From Arthrobotrys musiformis (taxonomy: Eukaryota > Ascomycota > Orbiliomycetes > Orbiliales > Orbiliaceae), in assembly GCA_036971715.1 (NCBI GenBank), contig JAVHJL010000008.1, positions 558,001 to 622,000 on the forward strand: a stretch of DNA of 64,000 bases. Direction: 5' to 3'. The notes under the pieces were generated by a model. The model was given only the letters and a program-made list of their open reading frames with translations, made no database searches and was not told the DNA's origin. Numbering within the stretch: position 1 is the first letter of the stretch; each line of letters opens with the position of its first letter. Position numbers and translations under genes: made by a program. This document shows positions 13,031-23,687 of this stretch, in pieces.

Positions 13031-14877
13031 ATGCCGCGATCAAATTTAAATCCTCAAGGTCCGCCGGACTACGAGTTCTTGCCGGATTGGTATGGTGTTT
13101 TGGAACTGGCTAAAGAGGCCTCTGCATCGGCTATACGTACTGCGTATAAGCGACTTGCATTCCAATATCATCCGGACAAGACGCTCGACGAAAAGCTGAA
13201 GCCTGAGATGACAAAAAGGTTCACTCAGATACAAGAAGCGTACGAAGTTCTAAGCGATTCTCGCAGACGCAGAGAGTATGATGAAGATCTCACTCTCGAG
13301 GTCAAAATTCTAGAAGACTGGAGGCGTACGCAGGATGTTAGGGAACGAGCCGCGAGAAGCCGCAAGGCCCAGACCCGACATCAGGAGGAGGAACGGATGA
13401 GAAGAGCCGAGGACAGACAAGCCGAGAAAGATTATCTAGCAGCGAAAGAGCGTGAAGAAGACCTTCTCCGTGCTGCTATACTGGCACAAAGCGCCCGAAA
13501 ACAGCATGCTGCAGATCAGGAGAGGAAAAAAGATACCGATCGTCAAAGACGGAAAGAAGAGACCGAGAGAAGGCAAAGGAGGGCGAAAGAGGAAGAGGCG
13601 CTCCGACAAGAAGCCGAGAAACTACAGCGGGACGGGGAACAAAAGCAGTATGCGAGGAACCACGAAAGGCGGACGCGAGACCGAAGACATGACCGCGGCC
13701 ACAAAGTTGACATGCAGTTCCCAATTGATGATATCCTCGATGCGGAGCCTCTCCCGTTCGATGCCAAGGACCGCGGCAGGACGTCGAAAGAACGACTACG
13801 AGATCCGACTCTACACGTTCCCGGAGAAAAGCATAGGGACCGCTCCCGCCAGCGCGATGGCTCCCGCCACCGTGAACGGGACAGGGAATCTGAGTTCACA
13901 ACTCGTGACTTTGAACATAGTCGTAAACATCGATTTTATGCAGAGGCAGGTGCGAGACGAATGTCCACAGAGCCGATTCACGAGGACTATATGAGAACAG
14001 CTGCTTCTAGTCTATACGGCTCTCCTCCACATTCATCATACTCCATCCCACGGTCCGCTGCTTCATACTCACCTCCACCTTCCCCACGAATGAGACACAG
14101 CAATCCAACAATGAATTCATCAGCACACGGTTTCCAAGGGCCCAACAAGGGACGTGACCGCACACGAGACCGACCAGGAGAAAGGCAGCGAAAACATTCT
14201 GAAGCTGGTCTCTACTCTAGAGACTCATTCCCTTCATCAATTCCTGAAGATATCAACGGCTCCATCCCTGGCAACCGTGACTCCGGCTACTCCACATCCT
14301 CGGCTGGTACAACGGTGCACCCCAGCGCTGGCCCTCGTCTCTCCGCTGAGAAGTATGATTTCCTCTAATCGCCTCCACTATTTTAGCGCTAACGTTATAT
14401 TCTAATCGGCAATTTAGGCTCGATTCTTCGATATACGAAATGGACGGCAAAAAGTACAAGGCCAGAGTTGTTTACGTCACTGATTCCGACGAAGAGGGCA
14501 CAGGCAGCACCATCGGCAAAACCCGATCATCCAAGCGCGCTTCCAAAAAATCATCTCGCGACGACCCCATATCCGCGTACGCACCCCGACACCAACCAAC
14601 TGTCGAACTAGACGACGACCCATTCCTTTACATGCAAACTGGGTCCAAGACATTCCCATTTACTCACAAGGACGTCAACTACGGCGCCAAGATATCTCAA
14701 GTTCACACACGAAGCAATAGTGACCAATCCGCGCCTGGTATCCAAATCGACCTTCTTAACGAGAGCATGGCGGGCATGGGTATGGGTTCTTCAGGCCACA
14801 GATCTCGTCATGCACCCACCGTTGGAGGTTCTGGGGGGTTGCCAACATTCAGTAGACACCAAACCTGGGCAGCCTAG
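13031..14877 (+). CDS. J-domain (DnaJ-type) co-chaperone with charged coiled-coil and low-complexity tail
   Basis: Two exons (13031-14352 and 14418-14877) give 593 residues. Residues 18-85 form a J domain: WYGVLELAKEAS, then RLAFQYHPDK with the invariant HPD tripeptide, and IQEAYEVLSD. J domains stimulate the ATPase of Hsp70. Next comes a long Arg/Glu/Lys-rich region (about residues 90-300) expected to be a charged helix, then a Ser/Pro/Arg-rich disordered tail. There is no Cys-rich zinc domain, so it is a class III (type C) J protein. The 65-bp intron (GTATGA..TTAG, branch GCTAACG) is supported because it joins the two frames exactly at AEK|LDSS and bypasses a stop. The start has a good fungal context (CAAAAATG). 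The frame stays open after the TAG at 14875 (see separate entry). The partner Hsp70 and compartment are unknown; the charged tail would suit a nuclear or RNA-linked role, which is inference. Confidence 0.85.
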
Positions 14878-15414
14878 GGGCCTGTCATGACAGTTGTGGC
14901 GTCTGCGTCTGAAAAATACGAACTTGAATACGAAGAAGTCGACGTTTCTGCGGAACTTAATTACACGCCGCCTCCTGCCCAACCCAGCCCGAAGGAGTGG
15001 GATCCCACGCCCAATAACAAGAGCGGCAGGAAGGGGCACTGTAAACATTGCAAACGCTCCCAGAAAAGCAGATCGGATGATTCAAGCCGTGCATCCTCCC
15101 CAGACACAGATCATTTTTCGGATTCCACTCCAAAGAGGCGTCGCCGCCGCGGGTGCCGCCGATTTACTCCATCTCACCAACCCCCACCCCAAGAACACAA
15201 AAGAAAATCACATCGTCAAGCTTCCTCGCAACCCGATTTCAAACGATTCTATCCATTTCACCAACCACCTCCTCCGCAACACAACCAATCATCGCATCAT
15301 CGGCCACCAAATCCTGAACTACGACGATTTCGGCCGTTCTATCAGGAACCCCCACCTTCTCCTAATCATGGCATCTTTATTTCGGTTAAACGCTTTTTCG
15401 GTTCGAAGAAATGA
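14878..15414 (+). CDS. In-frame downstream extension, possible C-terminal exon or separate small gene
   Basis: This frame follows the TAG of the J-domain gene directly and continues open for 178 codons to 15414. A first ATG lies at 14887. The product is Pro/His/Arg/Ser-rich, starts with an acidic stretch rich in Glu and Tyr, has a CKHCKRS motif and a run of five arginines, and shows three loose repeats ending in F-HQPPP or F-QEPPP. Its composition resembles the preceding J-protein tail. It could be joined by an unrecognised intron: GTATGG at 14780 to GACAG at 14893 would be 114 bp and keep frame, but no good branch site is visible. Stop readthrough or a separate gene are alternatives. No known domain. 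Confidence 0.4.
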   Translation, partial: GPVMTVVASASEKYELEYEEVDVSAELNYTPPPAQPSPKEWDPTPNNKSGRKGHCKHCKRSQKSRSDDSSRASSPDTDHFSDSTPKRRRRRGCRRFTPSHQPPPQEHKRKSHRQASSQPDFKRFYPFHQPPPPQHNQSSHHRPPNPELRRFRPFYQEPPPSPNHGIFISVKRFFGSKK

Positions 15415-16586
15415 GGCCCGTTGATGCTGATGCCATCGTCTTCGAATTACCTTCCCACTATCATTCATTCAATGTGTTAACAACAAACTTTTCGCACTCT
15501 GGAGCACAAGCGGCATCAGAGATACCGCTTCGCCCTTGATCGAACTACAAATAAACATACAGAGATAATCCAATACATAAAAACACATCGGGGCAATCCA
15601 TATCAACACCTTTTTTTTCTTCAATGGTCTCGATTTCAGCGGTTTTTCCTTATCATTTTTCGTTCTAGGGCCATAGCGACCACATCAATTTCCTATCTGT
15701 CTTTCACGCATCTCTTTTCTCTCCAAACAACAAAGCCAAATTCGCATCCTCTTCATAGCAAGCGGCGTCGGCGACGTTTTGTGTTTTCCTCTGGTTGACA
15801 TTTCCAATGTTTGTATTGTGTGTCACGCTATGTTTTCTCGCCCTCTGGTTCGGTGGCGTTTTTTGCTTTCTCTGGCAGGAACGCGCTGGCCTTTCCTTTC
15901 CTTTCCCTTTTTTTCTTTTTTATTTGTCTGGTGATTTCTATCACTATCCCGGTGTTTTATTGCCTAACTTTACCAGCGTCTGTTGATTGAATTCCCTCCT
16001 ATGCCCTTTTCCTCATTTATGATCGTCTTTTTCCCATCGGAGTTGAGAATTCTGGAGGTGGTTTTTGATACTTTATGTAAACCCTGGCAAATAACTATGA
16101 ATATCCCCATTACAAATTGGTCTTTATTCTGTTACGTGCTTTCTTCTGTGTATCTTTTGACATTTTTGTTCCTCGTGTATAATGTGTCTTTTTGCTTTTC
16201 AAACGGAGAACTTAGGGGACAAAGAAGGTACCGGGGTCGAAGGGGATATAACGGGTATATTGATATATGCTACGCTTCTGTTTTTTTATTTCCGCGGCGA
16301 ATGTAACTTTACCTATGGCCTTTTCCCTTTTCCTTTTTTATATTTATACTCATACAGATTATACAAACTACCCTCTTCGGGATTCTAAAGCGAGATCCCG
16401 TGAGGTTACTACACATACATGAACCATTTCCTTCGCGACGTGCTATCCCATAATGTTTCATGAAAAGTCATCAAGTCATAAATAGTTCTTCTTCGTACAT
16501 AGTGCCCTTGTAACTCCTCGCTCTCCCTTTCATTCCAACCTGTTTTGCCCTTGCATGATCAATTCCCGCTTTCATCGTATATACGT
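15415..16586. other. Intergenic between convergent genes
   Basis: T-rich sequence is consistent with the 3' UTR of the J-domain gene and the 3' end of the convergent transporter. Short hydrophobic reading frames here reflect the T/C-rich composition and have no family resemblance. Confidence 0.55.
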
Positions 16587-18166
16587 CTAATAAACATAGA
16601 ACACCGTCGTGTCCTCGCCTGTCTCCCTCAACTTCTTGTTCCTCCTGATCATAATCACCTTCGCAAGCCACGCCAATAACGCCGTCGCAACCGAAAACCC
16701 AGCCGAACTCGCAAGCGCAATCGCATATCTAGGCTCATCGCTCTTAGGCCACAGATACGGCGTCCACACAAACGACGCATTCATGACTGTTGTCACGATA
16801 CTGATCGCCACCGCTTTCTTTTCCTTCGTCTGCCCGCAGACGCTACCGCACCATCCTAGGATCAGGGAGTTGACACCGTATGTACCTATCGTGAATATCA
16901 CCATGCTTGCGTAACGTCCTGCTGTATCGAGGGTTGCGGCTGCGGCGACGAAACCGATTGTGGCGACGGTTTTGGAGAGGGTTATGTGCCATGTTCTTTC
17001 GTTGAATTTGCCGGAGGACCAGGAAACTAGGATTGTGACGGCGCCGGCGATGAGGTATGGTGGGCAGGTTAGGACCAGAGTTATGGTGGTGGAGAAGCCG
17101 AGGGTTTGGACGACGGTTGGGAACTAAATTTGTGTTAGGATGCTATAAGGATCATTGACTTGGAGAGTTAGAGGACACTTACGAAGTTTTTGAATCCGTT
17201 GGCGGCGAGATGCATATGCGCCATCAATGCGAATATCCAGACCATGGGGTCTTTGGCCGCCTGCTTTAATCCACGCCATGCGCTCGTTTCTCCCTCGTTC
17301 GCGACGGTATCCAATTCCATACGATGGAAAGCCAACTGTCGCTCCTCTTCGTTCAACCACTTTGTGGTCAGTGGAAAGTCGGGGAGGACAAAGTATCCCA
17401 CCGCAGCGATTACGAATGTAACGGCGCCCTGGAGGATGAATAGCCACTTCCAACCCGCGATTCCGGCGACATCATCTAGGCCGTGGAAGATGCCTGCAGC
17501 GATTAATCCCGCAAATGCGGTGGCGAGGATGTTACCGGTATACAAGATCGCGATTCTGGTGGCGATTTCCTTACGGGTGTAGAAGATGGTGAGGATGTAG
17601 ACCGCGCCGGGGTAGAATGGTGCTTCTGTCAGACCCAAGAAGAAGCGGGTGAGGAGGAGGCCTGTGAAGTCCTTGGACATGGCGGTGAGGGCACTGACGA
17701 CGGCCCAGAGCATCATCATTATTGCCATGTAGGCTGAGGGTTTCGTGCGGGTTAGGAACATGTTTGAGGGAATGCCGCCGATGAGGTAGCCGCAGAATAG
17801 GACGGAGACGCATGTTTGGTATTCTATAGTTTTTCATGTTCTATTAGTCTTTGCGATTTGAAGGACTAGAGTGTAGATATACGTACGGGTGCTTGTCAGG
17901 TTCAAGTCCTTCTCGAGGTCATTCAGTCTTGCGAGCGCAATGGCATTCCGATCAAGATAGTTCAACCAGTACATGCTCCATAGCATTGGCATGATCCATC
18001 GATCGAGCTTCTTGACAAGAGCGATTTCCTTAGGATCGGTCTTCTCATGCGCGCCAGAGTAGTCGACCTTTTCGGCCACGATAGTGGGTTTCGCGATATC
18101 TTCATAGACCGAGGACTGGCCCTTCCCGGTTTCGACGCGGGCAACTTGCGATAATTCTGCCGACAT
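16587..18166 (-). CDS. MFS permease, anion:cation symporter (allantoate/vitamin permease) family
   Basis: Three exons on the minus strand (18166-17887, 17823-17183, 17123-16587) encode 485 residues. The soluble N-terminus is about 55 residues long. The first membrane helix region carries the family signature WSMYWLNYLDRNAIALARL, and after the first splice LTST|QYQT continues the conserved helix 2. About twelve hydrophobic segments are seen, with a mid-protein cytoplasmic loop rich in Glu (WLNEEERQLAF). The family (Dal5, Tna1, Vht1, Seo1) imports small organic anions such as allantoate, nicotinate, biotin or pantothenate. The substrate here cannot be told from sequence. The introns are 63 and 59 bp and both joins restore the family pattern. 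Length is normal for the family. It is probably at the plasma membrane. Confidence 0.9.
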
Positions 18167-20143
18167 TTTGATATCTACGAACGAATATCTAGAACCAATT
18201 ACGAATTTGATAGATAGACGAATAGATAAGCTTCAAAAAAAAGAATAATCTAGAAAACAATTTGGTAATGTAGGTAAAATAGCTAGCTATTCGCGCCGTA
18301 CGACGTCGGCCTACACTGAAGAAAGAAAGAGAAAAAAGAATAATCTTCTCGAAAGATTGCCCATTCTTTATAGCTACCCCTCTCCTCTCTTCCCCGTACT
18401 TTTTTTCAGTCCCACGGTTCGCCCCTCCCTTTCGTGCTTCGATACACACAGGGCATGTAACATTCAACAATCGAAAGAACCTTCTGCGAACATGAGCAAG
18501 ATTATCCCAATACGATCCTAACTATCAAGGTATCACGAATACACCCGCCTTCTCCATGGGGAGAAACCGCAGGTTATCGGGGAGAATCGGATTATCCAAA
18601 GTTGGATTAGAATAAAAAAATGAGACCTGGAGTTGGACCCCGTGGGGAAAATCTCGCATTGTGAGACCTTTTGTTAAATTCGCCAAGAATGAGGGGGCCG
18701 AGATGAATAAGCTGCATCAGGGAAATATCTCCAGTTTCGATTATCAGAATTTGTGATTGACAAGTCAGTCAAGGTACCCGCCGGAATTCTCCGTTCACAC
18801 GATAATATTACAACAAACGAGTTGTCTGATCGTTTAGAGAAGAAACGTTGGAAAAAGAGAAAAAATACTCCGCGCAAGGTTATTGAACTCTAATGTGCTC
18901 GGTTGGCGTGGATAGGAAACCCAGGTTTTCGCATTTATCGCCTATTGTGGAGGAGTATCCGGCCGGCCTAACGAAGGAAGAAAAAAAAAGTTTATTGTTT
19001 CCGTCGCTAGCCCCACGTGCCACGGCGCACGGTGTCGCGGATTGTGTCAACCGACTGGATGCCTGGTATTACGAGCTAGTGCTTTGATATATTTTCGAAG
19101 TTTAGAGTTTCTAAATTGTGTAACGGTACCAATGGTAAAGTTATCTGGCTAGATCATGGTTGGTGGGTTTTAAAGTTGACTCCACACCTGCATCTGGGCA
19201 GTGCGCTGCTGATTACGAAGATCTATGTAAGACGAGAATGTCTAGATATCTTGGTATCGGAATGAATTCATAAATACGGTATTAAAGGCCGCATGTTATA
19301 TAGTATTCCATGGTTCAAACCTGCAGAAGATCCCGATATTTCACATTAGCTCTACGTGTTCCGCCGAAGCAATACTCCGATACCACCCTAGCTCTATCCG
19401 GCCCCGGAGCTACAAAATTTCGTAGACAATGTTTGCTTCGTTTTTGTTTTTGTTTTTCGTTCACGAGATTCTCTCAAGCCCGTTAGATTACATTGCCATT
19501 GCGTGTTCCTCCCTGCGGCTGGGATGCCCGGATTCGAAAGGACGATGTCGGCGGCCAAGATACTGATTCAGGAAAGACCTTATCAAAATGCGAATTCGCG
19601 AAAAGAAAAGAAAAAGGCTTCGAAATGTCTGCGCATCTTGTTTTCCGGTGATAACTAGGGATAGCCATGCTTGTGAAGTCTTGGAATGTATGGGTTCGAG
19701 ACTCACATAAAGTCAGGGACTTCATAGTTGTGGTTACGTTGACTTCATTTCCTACGTTGTGATGTGCTGCATGCTGCATACGTGTCTCGAGGTCTAGACC
19801 ACATGAGGTCGATTTGCATGAAGGGTGTCACAAACCAACAGTAAAAGGGCATCATATGGAAGTACAAAAAGATATTCTGTTTGCTATCATTAAACACGAT
19901 ACTGTGATTTTACTCTTGACATTAGAAAGCATACAAAGGTTCCAGGATTTGCCATTTTCGAAACGAGGGTTTGGGAAGCAATCTCGGGGCTACTTTGTTG
20001 TATTTTTTGCAGCGACAACACAAACTTTTGCGCAAGTTTTTGTGTGACATGAGCAAATGCCGTTTTCCACAACCGCCTCCGCACAGGGCGTCTGGCGCCA
20101 AGGCCAGCTGAAGTTGGCGGCCTGGCCGACCGGATAAATCAGA
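18167..20143. other. Intergenic, permease promoter side and gene-free stretch
   Basis: AT-rich with poly-A/poly-G patches and a TTTTTG triplet repeat near 19440-19457. No frame has a recognisable domain. Confidence 0.5.
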
Positions 20144-21300
20144 TCACAAGAACCCACTTTCGATGAGCAGACGTGTAATTGTCTCATTGTCTTGCGGACG
20201 TGAGGGCAAGAATGCCGTGAATTTCGGCCGGCCCGCCCCGATTTCTTCGCAATCGAGCTCCTCGTTTTCAACGTTACGTTCTTCTTCCCGTAACATGGTG
20301 TCGGTTTTGACGATGTCGAATCTGTCACCGCACCATTTGTTATAGCCCGGTGATAATTTCCCTCGTTTCGAGCCATCGGGTCCGAATATCATTTTCCTAA
20401 CCATGTCTCTTGACTGCGATTTGGTGTTAGTACCGTTTCCCAAAAAAATCTTCCAGCAGAAGGGGAGGGAACTTACGTTTCTCCCGTCCAGCTGAACGAA
20501 AACTCCTTTATCCAAATTCCTCAAAACATAACTATCGTCTGTCAAATAACTCAAACCCATATCACGGATGATAAACCCTTCTACGAATCGCCTAATCGGA
20601 GGTGGTAGATACAACTGTCCGCTCTGCCATTGATACCACAAGCTCTGCATTCGCCTCAGCTCAGGCCCGAGAGTGCGAGTTCTGTGCTGCCTCGCACCCC
20701 ATTTTGGGAGCCCAACTGTTTCCTTCATATCTGCAGCGAAGGGGTCATACTCCCATTTACTATTCCACGGCAGACGGTTGGGGAACTTCTCAATGAGTTT
20801 GAAGGGTGTGTCGATTGCAGACTTGGGGATACCAACGCATTTGCCGCCCTTTTGAACGGTACCGGTCATCGAGCGTTGGGACTTTTTGAGGTCCTCGCCG
20901 ACGCTGGGGTATTTCTTGAAGGTAGATCGGTATTTCATGGTATCATCGATCCAAGCTAACCGTTTCCCAGCCCAGCCGCCGATGTGTCGGGGGCATATGA
21001 CGCCTGAAAGCCGTCTCGTAGCGAGGTTATAAAATGTGGTCGAGGTAAGGGCAAGGCAGATCGCATCGAAGGTTGGAAGATGGTCATAGATCACGAAAAT
21101 GACATCGACAGGCAAATGTAGCAATGGAGTTTTGGAGAGGTCGATGCTTTTGTTCTTGGAAAGAATCTCAGGAATACTATTACAACACAAGGTAAATGGT
21201 TAGAATCAAGCCTGTGTTGGGAGTGTGGTAATTTTTTGCACCTTTGCCATGGGATGGCGCTTTCCCCTCGTCGAAGGAGCAGTTCGATGACCGTTGACAT
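20144..21300 (-). CDS. F-box-like domain protein, N-terminus uncertain
   Basis: Exons 21300-21242, 21176-20477 and 20413-20144 give 342 residues from the ATG at 21300. Residues about 35-85 hold an F-box: LLHLPVDVIFVIYDHLPTF, followed by LALTSTTFYNLATRRL. The remaining part is basic and aromatic with a WYQW motif and no domain I recognise. The 63-bp segment 20414-20476 has a full set of splice signals (GTAAGT, TACTAAC, CAG) yet contains no stop and keeps frame, so retention would add 21 residues. Coding-like sequence continues in frame upstream of the ATG for 16 codons to a possible acceptor at 21349, so the true start may lie in an upstream exon near 21587. Likely an SCF substrate adaptor; target unknown. 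Confidence 0.72.
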
Positions 21301-21348
21301 TTCATCGTAATCGCCGGGGAAGGTCTCTTTATCGGCATATCCGAGTCT

Positions 21349-21587
21349 CTAATTCACCAGGAGGTTATATATTAGTCTTATTCGCGTTTCTCGTTTAACT
21401 TTTAGGTATTTTCTTCCGTTAAATTTGGCGTTGGTATCTGGTCGTTGATATCGATATCGCTAAGCTTAGTGAACAAGTGATTGGGGAGTTTCCACACCTC
21501 TTCATCGTCTAGGCAGACAAGGTCTGCGCGGGCTTCTTCGATATACTCATCAGAGCTTGAGATATCTTCAAAATCTTTGTTACCCAT
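21349..21587 (-). CDS. Possible upstream exon of the F-box gene (acidic N-terminus)
   Basis: From an ATG at 21587 the minus strand encodes about 60 acidic residues beginning MGNKDFEDISSSDEY and ending in a TAA at 21402. Between this stop and the open frame that starts at 21348 lie only about 50 bases containing GACTAAT and ending in TTAG, which resembles the 3' half of an intron. I could not find a convincing GT donor in the right phase: the candidates are GTGTGG after DDEE near 21497, or a weak GTTAAA downstream of the stop. It may be the first exon of the neighbouring F-box gene, or a separate small gene. Confidence 0.35.
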
Positions 21588-22061
21588 CTTTTCGCTATTT
21601 TCCGTTCGAAACCTCGTTTTTTTTCTTAAGATCTTGTTCCCGATTTTTTTTTCTTTGGAGAGAATGTCTACAACCAACAGTGAATGTTGCGAGGATCCAG
21701 ATCTAGCTTATAGCTCGAAATACATATACAAAGTCGGGGTTATAATGAGAGCTGAAGGATGTGGGTCTGCTGTCGCCGCACGGCTCAGCTTTCCTCGATT
21801 GGAAGACACTGCCCCGCGGGCCGGACCCACCAGGAAGTCGCCATTTGTGGTGCCTTGACCTCTCGTTAACCATGATTTGGTTTATGTGATAAGCCTCGCG
21901 AGACGGCAACATTGGCTCGATTGACGACAATAAATTCGATATTATACATATTCAAAGAAAGAAAGAGGGTTGAAACGTGGAGAAACCGGTACACCGCCAA
22001 CAGACACACCTAGAGGAAAGGAAGGAATCAAGTTCATGCAAAAATTAAACGTATACCGGAT
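21588..22061. other. Intergenic between two minus-strand genes
   Basis: Contains the promoter side of the F-box gene and the 3' flank of the second transporter. No gene-like frame is seen. Confidence 0.5.
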
Positions 22062-23687
22062 TTACTTTACGGGCTGCTTCACGCGCGGGATACACAGCCA
22101 CAACAAGACCTGCACAACGAACAATGCACACAGAATCGGCTGCAACACCTGCACACCCTTCGAACTGGCCACCGCGCCAGTCAAAAATGGGAAAACGGCA
22201 CCACCAGCACTACCCAACACCGTCATAAACCCGATCGAACCCGCATGAAGCTCTCGCGGGATCAATTTAGTAGCCAGACTGATACCCACTGGGAAAAATG
22301 GCCCGATGAGGAAACCCAAAAGACCGATCATAACGCTGCTGACGACGATGTTTGGGACAAACCAGAATACTAATTCGGTAGCTATCGCAAGGCCTGTGTA
22401 AACAAGCACCATACGGTGTTCGCCCCACCGATTCGTCGGCTCCGCGAGAACAAAACGACCGAGTGTCAAACCGCCCCAGAAGGCAGATCCAATATATCTA
22501 TTATTTATCCCCAAAGTTAGTATTCGATAAAATCAGCATTTTTTAGAAATATTCGAACTTACCCAACTTGACTTGGCTTCCCTTTCCTAACTTCAATCAT
22601 AAACTCCACAACCCATCCACCAGCCGTAACCTCTGCTCCAACATATGCGAAAAAGTAAGCAGCAAGAATCCAAACCTCCTTCCTCTGAATAATAGCTCTG
22701 AAGTCCTTATTTGCTTCCTTATTATTTTTCTTATCCGATCGCTCCAAAACTGCCCCCGATGACTTCCCTGTAAGTCTTTGCAGTAGAGGCGGGAAGATGA
22801 CCTCGCGGAACGCAAATGATATGAATAGAAAGTTAAAGACTGCAACACCAGCGGCAGCAAAATAGAAGTAGTACCAGTATCTGAAGTCCGATGTCAAGTT
22901 GGCGATCGTGGCGGCAATGAGGGGCGAAACGAGGGCACCTAGACCATAGAAACCGTGGCCAAGTCCCAAGAAGAGATGGGCGCGCGGGAGGTTGGCATTG
23001 AATGTATTTGTTTGGGCATCTTGGATAGCTGCACCGATTCCACCAATAAAGAAGCCGATAACATAGACAGGATATGGCGGTTGCTATTTACTATAATATT
23101 AGACTAATTGTGGCCCCCTCATTTATGGGAATATAACTCACCCAGCACTGTAAAGCATACTGCGTAACCTGTAATACGCTCCCAACGAATAGAACTCCTC
23201 CCATCCCCAACCTTGCAGTCAAATGCACATTCAACATTGCCGCAGTGAACCATCCAAGAAAAGTCATGATATATACCAAAGCCACGAACGATAGACCAAT
23301 ATTGTATCTGATTTTTAAATAAGGGATTAAAGCGCCGGTACTGCCATCTTGAAATCCAACCGTCCACAAAGTAAAGAATGTGGACGCCGTTTTCCACCAG
23401 ATATTTCGTTCCATGGCAGTATTGTGCGCCGTTACCGCTCTGTCCGGTGGAGTGTCGGAGTCTCTGGTTGGAGATGGTGGCTGGGATTCAATGTCCACCT
23501 CGGCACCCGACTTGCCCGGTGGAGGGGTGGTAGAGATCCTAATATCGTCATCGTATGTGCCGAGTCGTTGAGACCTCTTTGAAGATAAACTGGACGGTCC
23601 TGCCGCTAGTGGCGGCGGGGAAACAAACGAAGATAATTCCAGGTTACCGTCCTTCGACATCGTTGTGAACGTTGTGGTAGTCGACAT
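22062..23687 (-). CDS. MFS transporter, Bsc6-like
   Basis: Three exons (23687-23142, 23083-22563, 22497-22062) encode 500 residues. The first 95 residues are a soluble Ser/Pro/Thr-rich tail. Membrane helices begin with TASTFFTLWTVGFQDGSTGA, a signature of the fungal Bsc6/fucose-permease-like group, followed by the helix 4-5 segment with GFFIGGIGAAIQDAQTN and GLGHGFYGLGALVSPLIAA. A cytoplasmic central loop with a Lys/Asn run (KKNNKEANK) separates two six-helix halves, and the last helix ends near the C-terminus. The introns are 58 and 65 bp; both joins (CW|QPPY and VG|YIGSAF) preserve the helices. The transported compound is unknown for most of this group. Nearest neighbours give no pathway hint. 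Membrane location is certain; plasma membrane is inferred. Confidence 0.87.

Noticed and set aside
13452..13994. 180-codon plus-strand frame in another phase of the J-domain gene
   Set aside because: Overlaps the Arg/Glu-rich region where alternative frames stay open by composition; no domain.
14894..15424. 176-codon frame overlapping the J-protein extension
   Set aside because: A shifted frame over the same low-complexity DNA; the frame contiguous with the J protein was preferred, though neither is proven.
15795..16388. Hydrophobic small frames
   Set aside because: T/C-rich 3' UTR sequence reads as Phe/Leu/Ser in any frame; no conserved features.
19640..19720. tRNA-like B-box (GTTCGAGAC)
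   Set aside because: The T-stem does not pair fully and no matching acceptor or D arm lies upstream.
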